A stretch of 32,176 nucleotides of DNA from JAKSSE01 sp045597645 (GTDB lineage: Bacteria > Bacillota > Clostridia > Lachnospirales > Lachnospiraceae). Under the pieces are notes generated by a model. The model searched no databases and had not been told where the DNA came from. It worked only from the letters and a program-made list of their open reading frames with translations. Both the position numbers and the translations under genes were made by a program. The stretch is taken from assembly GCA_045597645.1 (NCBI GenBank), contig JAZLKM010000052.1, positions 1 to 32,176 of the forward strand. Direction: 5' to 3'. Of the stretch, positions 24,251 through 31,966 are shown piece by piece; positions within the stretch are counted from its first letter, which is position 1, and every line of letters starts with the position of its first letter.

Positions 24251-26136
24251 AGTTCTCCTCTATCCTGCACTTCCTTTAGCATGACATATGTATCTCTGAA
24301 GATATTTTCGCGTCCGTCAGTTAACAGAAACTCTAGGTCTCTTCTCACCTCAGGTATAGTCAAAAGCTTCTCCAGGTAGGGTGCATAGTCTCCCTCCTGA
24401 CGCTTCTCAACAGCAGCATTTATTGTATCGACATTTACTATTTCGCCACTATTTTCGATTTTTTGGATTACCTCATCGAGCTTATCAGCCAGTGCAATTA
24501 TATCCAGGATGGCCTTTTCCTCTGCATTGGCATTTGCCTCATAGAATTTCAGGTTATGCTCTCTGATGATGCCTGCATATTTGGCAGTAGAGATGGCCCC
24601 CTTGGCCAGCTGCCAGCCCACCTGAGGATGAAGTGCCAGTAGCTCCTTCTCATCATCCAAAAGCTCACGCTCTGCCACTTCAAGTATCTGAATCATCGGT
24701 ATATTTCCAATGTCATGCAAAAGAGCTGCATTGTAGGCAAATCCGCATATCTCTTCCTTGTGCTGCAGCACAGTCATCACTGTATTGTAGCCGGAGAGCC
24801 CCAGAAATATCTCCGGTCTATGCTCACACAAATGGCCGCAGATGCATCTGGCCAGCTGAGCTGTAGAAACTGCGTGGATATATGCTCGGGGCATAACAGC
24901 ACCCAGGAAATTAAGGCAGCAATCCTTAAAGCTAAGTCCGCCAGGTACCTCGATGAAGCGCTCAAGCATCCTTGAGAAATACTCAATAGCTGCTGTAAAT
25001 GCATCCTTGTTTGGAAGCTGGAATGCGCAGCTAATGGCACTTTGATACACAATGCTTATGTTAGATATATCCTCTTCTGAGAGATTGTTGCGATCGAGAC
25101 TCCCTACATATTCATTTGGCATCTGAAAGTCTGTAAAAAGCGAATATGTTGCACTACTTTTTCCCATTCTGGTCTTATAGAATTCAACGTAGGCTTTTCT
25201 AAATTCCTCGTTTGTAATCTCTCCGGCATAGTAGCGCGCCTTAGTCAAAATTACATCTATATCGAATTTTGAGAGTATACTTGAAATACGTTCCGGATTA
25301 AACGCGTACAGCTCCTCCAGCTTTTCCGCAAATGGTAACAGCTTCCTGCACTGCTCCACTGTGTAGCACAGCTCATTATTTCTCTCTGTAAGCTGTCCCA
25401 GATATTCAGAGCATTTCACCTTGTGTCTAAACCAGTCATAATTCGGAGCCAGCTCCACGTAAAATGGATCAAAGGCCATGTTATATGAGGCAATAAGCCT
25501 GTCTATTATCATTTCCTTTGTGTCATTATCAAGTCCCGGAACATCATATATAACGCAAAAATATCTTGAATTTATGAGCAACAGCTCTCTGGAGGTCTCC
25601 GACTCTATCTGGGCGAAGCGCTCCTTCTCAAGCATTGGAAATATTTCATTGAGTGCTTCGATACCGCTGGCCTGGATTTCCTGCCAGTACTTCTGCGCTC
25701 CAGGTATAGTCTTCACCTGAGTCATCTTGCCCATGCAGGAAATTATATGCAAATCAAGCTGCTCTATAAGGTAATCGAGGTCGTCCTTGCTCCTTGCATC
25801 CTTCAACAGGCGCTTGGATATCTCCCATAGAAGTGATGCATCCATGAACTCCATATCGCCTGCAATCTGTATCACATCAGTGAATTCCTTCAGGAATCTA
25901 ACCTCATCCTCTGTCAAAGGCTCATCGCTATTTATAAGCGGCAAGAAAAAGCTCTCCATTGCCTGCATATTTAGAGATTTGAGGTAGTTTAATCTGGCTG
26001 TGCTTTCACGCAAAAGAATACGATAGGCCTTAGCGCCGCCAATTTGCTTAATGCTTGGGGACGCCAGCAATCGTATTTCCTTTGTTCTCTCAATATAACC
26101 TACAAGGGCCATTTTTAGCTCGCTATAGCGAAACAT
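24247..26136 (-). CDS. Paralogous HD-domain protein with degenerate GYP motif
   Basis: A 629-aa full-length relative of the next gene. It shares the N-terminal LR.L..PS...I block and the C-terminal RRDLEFLLTDGRENIFRDTYVML ending. HDIGN keeps the HD pair (His474-Asp475) and LHPQVGWQLAKG keeps the second region. The third region is eroded: where the paralogue has GHHRWYNDSKGYP this has REHNLKFYEANANA, losing one His and the whole GYP. It may be inactive or regulatory. I chose the ATG of MFRYSEL, nine bases after GGAG; an in-frame TTG five codons earlier overlaps that site. It is first in a two-gene operon, overlapping its paralogue by 4 bp (ATGA), which suggests a stoichiometric pair. Confidence 0.78.
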   Translation of the reverse strand: MFRYSELKMALVGYIERTKEIRLLASPSIKQIGGAKAYRILLRESTARLNYLKSLNMQAMESFFLPLINSDEPLTEDEVRFLKEFTDVIQIAGDMEFMDASLLWEISKRLLKDARSKDDLDYLIEQLDLHIISCMGKMTQVKTIPGAQKYWQEIQASGIEALNEIFPMLEKERFAQIESETSRELLLINSRYFCVIYDVPGLDNDTKEMIIDRLIASYNMAFDPFYVELAPNYDWFRHKVKCSEYLGQLTERNNELCYTVEQCRKLLPFAEKLEELYAFNPERISSILSKFDIDVILTKARYYAGEITNEEFRKAYVEFYKTRMGKSSATYSLFTDFQMPNEYVGSLDRNNLSEEDISNISIVYQSAISCAFQLPNKDAFTAAIEYFSRMLERFIEVPGGLSFKDCCLNFLGAVMPRAYIHAVSTAQLARCICGHLCEHRPEIFLGLSGYNTVMTVLQHKEEICGFAYNAALLHDIGNIPMIQILEVAERELLDDEKELLALHPQVGWQLAKGAISTAKYAGIIREHNLKFYEANANAEEKAILDIIALADKLDEVIQKIENSGEIVNVDTINAAVEKRQEGDYAPYLEKLLTIPEVRRDLEFLLTDGRENIFRDTYVMLKEVQDRGEL

Positions 26137-26183
26137 ATATGCATTCTCCAATTTTTACATCTAGGCACAAATATACAGAGTTT

Positions 26184-26192
26184 ATTTTAGCA
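26184..26192 (-). promoter_or_regulatory. Candidate extended -10 promoter for the HD gene pair
   Basis: On the minus strand TGC-TAAAAT lies about 48 bp before the ATG. No good -35 is visible. A similar TTTGTGCTAAA precedes asnB. Confidence 0.35.
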
Positions 26193-26243
26193 CAAATATC
26201 CCCGGCTCGCCACCTGCATTACTGACATAATAGTCAACTATTT

Positions 26244-26275
26244 GTATAAAAAACCAGGCGAGCCTCCCCGCCTGG
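26244..26275 (-). terminator. Terminator-like hairpin between the HD operon and the AKR gene
   Basis: On the minus strand CCAGGCG, loop GGGAGGCT, CGCCTGG is followed by TTTTTTATAC. It lies 52 bp past the stop of the aldo/keto reductase gene, which reads toward it. The intergenic region 26137-26326 holds this and the HD-gene promoter. Confidence 0.88.
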
Positions 26276-26326
26276 TAGCATGTACAATTCATGATTTATT
26301 GCAGCCATCACCGGCTTTCATCACTT

Positions 26327-27433
26327 TTACGACATAGCCTCTTTGAGCTCTGCCATGATATCCGGCACAGCAATGTTCTGCGGGCAGTGACCTGTGCATG
26401 CTCCGCAACCGATGCAGTCTGTTGGCTGTCCCTGTGTGTCTACCTTGCTCATGTCATTTAATACCCACGCGCCCTGCAGCTTATATCTGTTGTAGACCTT
26501 CAGCACCTCAGGTATGTTAATCTGCACCGGGCAGCCCTCTGTACAGTAACGGCATCCTGTGCACGGCACTACAAGCTCTCCGTGGAAAATATCACACGCC
26601 TTGAAGAGAAGTGCCTCCTCCTCATCTGTCAGAGCCCTGTCATCAATATAGGTATTAACATTGTCGATTATCTGGTCCATGGTACCCATACCGCTGAGTG
26701 CCACCTGTACTGCCGGCAGCTTTTTGAGCCATCTGAATCCCCATGATGCAATGCTCCAATCCGGATGAGCTTCCTTAAGTATTGCCTCTGCCTCAGGTGT
26801 GAGGGATGCAAGTCTGCCTCCACGGATTGACTCCATTACCATTATAGGAATATTGCGGTCTGCAAGTATCTTGTACTCCTCCTGGGTCTTGCCATACAGC
26901 CAGTCATAGTAGTTGAGCTGAATCTGTGCAAAATCCCACTCATGAAGATCTGCAAACTTCTCAAGTGTCGCTGGTGATGAATGTGATGAAAATCCAAGAT
27001 AAGTAATCTTGCCCTGTCTTCTCATCTCCTCGAAATACTCGATACAACCGTTAGTAGCATAATCGTTATAATTTCCATCTGTCAGGCAGTGGATGAGGTA
27101 GAAATCAATCCTGTCTACGCCAAAGCGCTCAAGCTGCTGCTCGAAAACCTGCTTATAATCCGGATTAGCACCAAAATTATATTTGGTTGTAATGTAGTAG
27201 CTGTCACGAGGATACTTTGAGAGCGCTTTTCCTGTGAATACCTCAGACTGACCGCCGTGATATACGTAGGCTGAATCATAGTAGTTGATGCCATTAGCCA
27301 TAGCATAATCTATAATCTCCTGGCCTCTCTCGTAGTCGATGTCGCTGTCCTTGCCGCCAGGAATCATTGGAAGACGCATAGTTCCCATTCCAAGTCTTGA
27401 CAGCTGAATGTCCTTAAATGCTTTTGTTACCAT
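26327..27433 (-). CDS. Aldo/keto reductase with C-terminal 4Fe-4S ferredoxin-like domain
   Basis: A 368-aa oxidoreductase. The N-terminal ~270 residues are an AKR barrel: LGMGTMRLP, INYYDSAYVYHGG (catalytic Asp/Tyr region), TTKYN (catalytic Lys), and QLNYYDWL. The C-terminal ~100 residues contain two ferredoxin-type cysteine clusters, CTGCRYCTEGCP and CIGCGACTGHCP, enough for two [4Fe-4S] centres. This AKR-ferredoxin architecture is common in anaerobic Clostridia; the physiological substrate is unknown. It probably couples a small carbonyl or diol to low-potential electron carriers, which fits the nearby hydF but is inference. The ATG follows GGGGG. It is transcribed alone, with its own terminator. 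Confidence 0.9.
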   Translation of the reverse strand: MVTKAFKDIQLSRLGMGTMRLPMIPGGKDSDIDYERGQEIIDYAMANGINYYDSAYVYHGGQSEVFTGKALSKYPRDSYYITTKYNFGANPDYKQVFEQQLERFGVDRIDFYLIHCLTDGNYNDYATNGCIEYFEEMRRQGKITYLGFSSHSSPATLEKFADLHEWDFAQIQLNYYDWLYGKTQEEYKILADRNIPIMVMESIRGGRLASLTPEAEAILKEAHPDWSIASWGFRWLKKLPAVQVALSGMGTMDQIIDNVNTYIDDRALTDEEEALLFKACDIFHGELVVPCTGCRYCTEGCPVQINIPEVLKVYNRYKLQGAWVLNDMSKVDTQGQPTDCIGCGACTGHCPQNIAVPDIMAELKEAMS

Positions 27434-27517
27434 TGTTTCCCCCTTAATCTCGTATGCACCGACATCTACATCTCATCCCGTTCGATATCGGTAAATATTT
27501 ACACGTTCGAATGACTT

Positions 27518-27545
27518 TGTATAGAATACCACATTATCCCTCAAA
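27518..27545 (-). promoter_or_regulatory. Possible AKR promoter
   Basis: On the minus strand TTTGAG, 16-bp spacer and TATACA. Weak boxes; a TTCGTGCTAAATG motif similar to that before asnB and the HD genes lies just upstream. The rest of 27434-27683 shows no gene. Confidence 0.3.
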
Positions 27546-27639
27546 GTAGTATTCATTTAGCACGAAAAATATAAAGTATATTGCCAACTTCAAAATATGC
27601 CTTTTTTCGTCCTCTACCTGCTCTTCTCAAAGCAATTCG

Positions 27640-27648
27640 TGATATAAT
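27640..27648 (+). promoter_or_regulatory. hydF extended -10 promoter
   Basis: TGA-TATAAT, a consensus extended -10, about 35 bp before the hydF start codon. No clear -35. Confidence 0.6.
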
Positions 27649-27683
27649 AACCGTAGTATTTTACCACAGATGGAGGTCTTCAT

Positions 27684-28985
27684 ATGAGTGATTTAAATAG
27701 CACACCCAGTGGCAACAGGATACATATCGGCGTCTTCGGCAGGACCAACAGCGGTAAGTCTGCCCTCATCAATTCCTGGACCGGCCAGAACCTATCCATA
27801 GTATCCGAGAAGGAAGGCACCACCACAGACCCTGTGACCAAGTCTATTGAAATCAATCCTATCGGACCTTGCGCAATAACAGACACTGCAGGCTTTGGCG
27901 ACAAGACTGAGCTCGGCCAGCTTCGCATGGAAAAATCAATGCAGGCACTGGAGCGTACGGATATAGCCATCCTAGCAGTATCCGCCAAAATGATTGCCGC
28001 TGCCCGCACCAAGCTGGACTCAGAGAGCGAATGGCTGGGATATATGGTATCCAAGAAAATACCTGTGCTATGTGTAATCACCATGATTGACGGTGTAAAA
28101 TGCAGCGAAGATGAGCTAAAGGCCAGATTTATGGATAAGCTGGAAAAAGGCCGTCTGGCCCTTGGAAAATCCCCGCTTGGAAAAGCCACTAATGAGTGGC
28201 TGCCAAAAGAGCACATCATCACCACAAGCGCTGTAAGCGGTCAGGGAATAAATCTCATCAATGAAGTATTGGCAAGTATGGTGCCAGAGGACTACGACAG
28301 CAGAAGTCTAACCGGCTCACTGTGCAGTCAGGGTGACACGGTCCTTTTGGTAATGCCCCAGGATATCCAGGCTCCGAAGGGCAGGCTCATACTTCCACAG
28401 GTCCAGGTCATAAGAGACCTTCTGGATAAGAAGTGCCATGTCATCTGCTGCACCACAGATGAATACGAGAGCACACTGGCTGAGCAGAAGAACCCACCCA
28501 AGCTTATCATCACCGACTCACAGGTATTTAAATATGTATATGAAAAAAAGCCAGAGGAAAGCCTACTGACTTCATTTTCTATACTCCTTGCTGCCAGCAA
28601 GGGTGATATTAATTATTTCATGGAAAGTGCCCGCGCAATCGATAGCCTGACGCCAAATTCTAAGGTACTTATCGCTGAAGCATGCACTCACGCTCCTCTT
28701 TCAGAGGACATCGGCAGGGAGAAGATTCCCGCCATGCTTCGCAAAAAAATAGGCCAGGAGCTGACCATCGATATCGTATCTGGCAGTGATTTCCCTGCAG
28801 ACCTATCCGGCTACGACCTTATAATCCACTGCGGCGCCTGCATGTTCAATCGCGCGCATGTACTCTCACGCGTGTCCAGAGCCAAGGCCGCAGGCGTTCC
28901 CATGACCAACTACGGCGTCTGCATCGCACACCTCACGGGAATCCTTATAGATACCTCATCACCCCTTCAAGTCCCTCGCTCTTGA
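27684..28985 (+). CDS. hydF: [FeFe]-hydrogenase maturation GTPase HydF
   Basis: HydF is the GTP-binding Fe-S scaffold on which the hydrogenase 2Fe subcluster precursor is assembled before transfer to HydA. It has 433 aa. The N-terminal TrmE-like G domain has the P-loop GRTNSGKS (residues 19-26), GTTTDPV and DTAGFGD. The C-terminal cluster domain has the HydF ligand pattern: C334-x-H336, then H382-C383-x2-C386 (HCGACMFN), and the family's TNYGVCIAH. The ATG follows GGAGG. hydA, hydE and hydG are not in the window. Its last 41 bp overlap the 3' end of the opposite-strand gene, so no room remains for a separate terminator. Confidence 0.95.
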   Translation: MSDLNSTPSGNRIHIGVFGRTNSGKSALINSWTGQNLSIVSEKEGTTTDPVTKSIEINPIGPCAITDTAGFGDKTELGQLRMEKSMQALERTDIAILAVSAKMIAAARTKLDSESEWLGYMVSKKIPVLCVITMIDGVKCSEDELKARFMDKLEKGRLALGKSPLGKATNEWLPKEHIITTSAVSGQGINLINEVLASMVPEDYDSRSLTGSLCSQGDTVLLVMPQDIQAPKGRLILPQVQVIRDLLDKKCHVICCTTDEYESTLAEQKNPPKLIITDSQVFKYVYEKKPEESLLTSFSILLAASKGDINYFMESARAIDSLTPNSKVLIAEACTHAPLSEDIGREKIPAMLRKKIGQELTIDIVSGSDFPADLSGYDLIIHCGACMFNRAHVLSRVSRAKAAGVPMTNYGVCIAHLTGILIDTSSPLQVPRS

Positions 28986-30546
28986 ATATATCCTTGTAGT
29001 AGGTAACCTCACTCTCTATGAGTGCGTCGATTACTCGCATGCCCAGAAGCTCCACCGGTGCCTTGTCGTCTGTCATGATGTTGTCGCCAGGCTCATATTT
29101 GCACATAGCTGTCTGGGCGCGCTTCATGAGATTATACAGATCGGCGTCGTCCTCGAGCTCGATATTTTCCGCAAAAACCTCCAGCATTCCGGCATTGTTG
29201 GATGCAAAAAGCTCCCTATTTGTAGTCCAAGGCACATCAACTGTGTAGATTTCAGAAAATGCAGTTCCTATTGTGTCTGATAGATACTGATTAATATTGC
29301 CCTCTTCTTCTCCTCGCATATTCATATTGACTACCATAACTCCATCTTCATTCAGATGGTCCCTAACCAGACCAAAAAACTGTGTTGAAGACATCTGAAA
29401 AGGAATAGTAATATCCTGATATGCATCCACCATGATTACATCATACTTTTTATCGATTGCATTCAGAAAAGCTCTTCCGTCGTAGGTATATACCGGAATG
29501 TCGCTCGACAGATGAAAATACTCTGTAGCAAGCTTTGTAATATCCTCGTCTATCTCAACGCCCACCATATCCATATTTCCGTAATATCTGTCGCACTGTG
29601 TCGCAAAGGTTCCTGTACCCATGCCAAGTATCAGTACATCAAGCTTGTCCTTTTCATTGACACTTGCCATTAACGGTGCTGCCATGGCGTAGTCGTAGTA
29701 CATTCCAGTAAGCGTACCGTCCTTTTCATATATAGACTGTACACCGAATAAGACATTTGTTGACAGTCTCACATCGGTGGCCGTCTCCTTCACCTGCAAA
29801 TAATTGTATACAGACTCGCCTTCATAAGTCAGTCCGCTCTCCCAGAAAGCAAAATTGTCAGATTTTCCCAAAAAACATGATGCTATAAAAATTATTACTC
29901 CCACTATAGCCTTGACTGATTTAACCTTTGAGCTGGTAAAATACAGCACTGCCAGCACCAGAAGTATTCCTGAGAAAATCAGAAAAGTCACTGAAGTGCC
30001 AACTGCCGGAATAGTTACAAAGGTCGGTACAAATGTACCTATAATGCTTCCAATTGTGTTAGATGCATTGAGCATACCTACCGTTTTACCGCTGTCTCCC
30101 AGGTCGTCCACAGTATACTTCACAAGCGATGGCGTCACCGTACCAAGCAAGAACAGTGGGAACACAAATATAATCATGCAGGACACAAAGGCTGCCCACA
30201 CCAGAAAATTGCTGTTTACCGCGAAAATCATCACAGCCGAGATACCCATTATGATATATTTTCCAAGGACCGGTATCAGCGCAATCCATATGGCTGCGAT
30301 AATGATTCGTCCATAGAGCTTGTCCGGATTGGGGTTCTTGTCCGCTGCACGGCCACCGTAGATATTGCCCAGCGCCATGGCTATCATTATAGTTCCAATT
30401 ATAATGGTCCACACTATCTGCGATGAGCTAAAATATGGTGCCAAGAGTCTACTCGCTCCCAGCTCCACCGCCATAACGGACATTCCGGCAAAAAATTCTG
30501 TTAGATATAAATAAACCTTATTCTGAAGTATTTTTCTCTTTTCCAC
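28945..30546 (-). CDS. Polytopic membrane protein with C-terminal spermidine-synthase-like domain
   Basis: A 533-aa fusion. The N-terminal ~230 residues are hydrophobic with about seven or eight membrane segments and a transporter-like opening (FFAGMSVMAVELGASRLLAPYF). The C-terminal ~270 residues are a soluble SpeE-like Rossmann fold: LILGMGTGTFATQ (near residue 308), VGVEIDEDI, TYDGRAFLNAIDKKYDVIMVDAY. Such membrane-anchored aminopropyltransferase-like proteins are widespread but the substrate is mostly unknown; polyamine synthesis is not established. The start is GTG with AAGGTGG nine bases upstream. It follows a 58-aa gene by 33 bp in the same direction and overlaps hydF's 3' end by 41 bp. 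Confidence 0.85.
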   Translation of the reverse strand: MEKRKILQNKVYLYLTEFFAGMSVMAVELGASRLLAPYFSSSQIVWTIIIGTIMIAMALGNIYGGRAADKNPNPDKLYGRIIIAAIWIALIPVLGKYIIMGISAVMIFAVNSNFLVWAAFVSCMIIFVFPLFLLGTVTPSLVKYTVDDLGDSGKTVGMLNASNTIGSIIGTFVPTFVTIPAVGTSVTFLIFSGILLVLAVLYFTSSKVKSVKAIVGVIIFIASCFLGKSDNFAFWESGLTYEGESVYNYLQVKETATDVRLSTNVLFGVQSIYEKDGTLTGMYYDYAMAAPLMASVNEKDKLDVLILGMGTGTFATQCDRYYGNMDMVGVEIDEDITKLATEYFHLSSDIPVYTYDGRAFLNAIDKKYDVIMVDAYQDITIPFQMSSTQFFGLVRDHLNEDGVMVVNMNMRGEEEGNINQYLSDTIGTAFSEIYTVDVPWTTNRELFASNNAGMLEVFAENIELEDDADLYNLMKRAQTAMCKYEPGDNIMTDDKAPVELLGMRVIDALIESEVTYYKDIFKSEGLEGVMRYL

Positions 30547-30579
30547 GCTCTGCTACCACCTTTTTCTATATATAATCAC

Positions 30580-30756
30580 CTAAGAGCAGTTGATGCTCAT
30601 GCCTGCATCCGGTGCCTGCGGCTTATTACCTTTAGTCTCGGCATAGACTTCATCAATATCATCTCTAGATACCTTCGGAAACATGGTATAAACCGTATCA
30701 AGCTCACAGCCACATAAAATCATTGATTCTACAGCTCTTCTATCCTGTTCATTCAT
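30580..30756 (-). CDS. 58-aa conserved-looking small protein, Cys-containing
   Basis: I do not recognise this gene. It encodes 58 aa starting MNEQDRRAVESMILCGCEL and ending MSINCS, with ATG seven bases after AGGAGG. The first ~38 residues look like a short helical domain (AVESMILCGCELDTVYTMFPKVSRDDIDEVY), the rest a polar tail. It has cysteines at 15, 17 and 57 (CGC and a near-terminal Cys), which could bind a metal or be modified. No signal peptide or membrane segment is visible. It has its own extended -10 promoter and leads the transcript into the SpeE-like membrane gene 33 bp downstream, so the two may function together. Confidence 0.72.
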   Translation of the reverse strand: MNEQDRRAVESMILCGCELDTVYTMFPKVSRDDIDEVYAETKGNKPQAPDAGMSINCS

Positions 30757-30803
30757 ATGCCTTGCCTCCTATATAGCACCGCATCAATATTGAAATCCGA
30801 CTA

Positions 30804-30812
30804 ATTATATCA
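30804..30812 (-). promoter_or_regulatory. Extended -10 promoter for the 58-aa gene and SpeE-like gene
   Basis: On the minus strand TGA-TATAAT, identical to that of hydF, about 47 bp before the ATG. An ATCAC/GTGAT inverted repeat overlaps it. Confidence 0.55.
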
Positions 30813-30872
30813 CATAACGAAGTGATTTATGATAGTTTTTAATTCATCGATATTCGCAACATACTACGCTCC

Positions 30873-30901
30873 TTGCTTATAAACGCATCATGATTTATTA
30901 T
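30873..30901 (+). promoter_or_regulatory. Promoter of the VanY-type lipoprotein gene
   Basis: TTGCTT (30873-30878), 17-bp spacer, TATTAT (30896-30901), 30 bp before the ATG. Confidence 0.5.
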
Positions 30902-30931
30902 TCTGCATAGCACTGACCAATAGGAGCACTT

Positions 30932-31930
30932 ATGATTAGCAAAAAACACCTTCTAGTCCTAAATATACTACTAGCATCATGCCTTTTATCCTGCGGAAAA
31001 AATGATTCACAAGCAACAGCCTCTGACGTGACAATGCTAAGCACCGAAAACGCAACTGCGGCCGCGAATGCGCTAGAAGCCACCAGTAGGCAGCTTTCAA
31101 TCTCAAACATCGCTGATGAGTCCTCATCTGAGGAGTCAAAAGATATATCATCTGCAAGCGAGTCAAATATAGGCCAATCCCCTACGGATGAAACACCTAT
31201 AGTCGATGAGGAAGATATTTTCGTATCTGATTTCACGTTCGGCATCAAGTTAATACAAGGCACAACTAAGTCACAACAAGCCGATAAAATCTACTCTAGC
31301 TGGGACTTCGACATTACTACAGCCATGGAGCCCATCCCGGATGACTATATAAGTCCAGACTATCTGCTATATGTGAGCAATTCAAACAGAATAAGTGCCG
31401 ATACCTATGTAGGTGAAATGGTACCTATAAGCCAGAACTTCAGTACTGAAAAGAAAATCTACACCGAGGATGTCGTTATACTGGAGCGCCGCGCAGCACA
31501 GGCTGCTATCGCAATGCTAAATGACGTGAATACTCTCTATCCTGATACAACCATCGTTCCTGACAGCGGCTACAGAAGTGTGGCCGACCAGCAAGCCGTG
31601 ATGGACAAATATATACGCCTTGAAGGGGAGGCTGCTGCGAAAAAACGTGTAGCGACCCCCGGAACCAGCAATCATCACACCGGTCTTGCTCTTGACATTG
31701 CGATGTGGCGTGATGGCCAATTTATCGATGACGTCGATGACACTGATCCCGCCATCATCTGGCTACATTCACACGCGCATGAATATGGATTTTTCCTAGA
31801 AATGCCCAAGGGCTACAATTTCAAATATGAGCCCTGGCACTTTAGGTACGTAGGCGTAGAATACGCTACACAAATACACAACAGCGGCCTACTGTTCAAA
31901 GAGTGGCTCGCTTTCACACGCTCTGCTTAA
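30932..31930 (+). CDS. VanY-type D-alanyl-D-alanine carboxypeptidase lipoprotein (M15B)
   Basis: A 332-aa exported zinc peptidase that should trim the terminal D-Ala from peptidoglycan stem peptides. The signal peptide MISKKHLLVLNILLASCLLSC ends in a lipobox; Cys17 (LASC) and Cys21 (LLSC) are both possible lipid sites. A Ser/Thr/Asp/Glu-rich linker to about residue 100 spans the wall. The peptidase core has DSGYRS, the zinc motif S246-x-H248-x2-G-x-A-x-D255 (SNHHTGLALD), and EPWH303FRYVG. All catalytic and zinc residues are present. The ATG follows AGGAG. It is not next to vanHAX or a two-component system, so a housekeeping wall role is more likely than glycopeptide resistance. Confidence 0.92.
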   Translation: MISKKHLLVLNILLASCLLSCGKNDSQATASDVTMLSTENATAAANALEATSRQLSISNIADESSSEESKDISSASESNIGQSPTDETPIVDEEDIFVSDFTFGIKLIQGTTKSQQADKIYSSWDFDITTAMEPIPDDYISPDYLLYVSNSNRISADTYVGEMVPISQNFSTEKKIYTEDVVILERRAAQAAIAMLNDVNTLYPDTTIVPDSGYRSVADQQAVMDKYIRLEGEAAAKKRVATPGTSNHHTGLALDIAMWRDGQFIDDVDDTDPAIIWLHSHAHEYGFFLEMPKGYNFKYEPWHFRYVGVEYATQIHNSGLLFKEWLAFTRSA

Positions 31931-31966
31931 TGTTACTTTCTTGATGCCTGTGTGCAGCTGCTCTGC

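Noticed and set aside
30932..31930. Vancomycin-resistance cluster
   Set aside because: Only a VanY-type peptidase is present; vanR/S and vanH/A/X-like genes are absent from the flanking sequence available.
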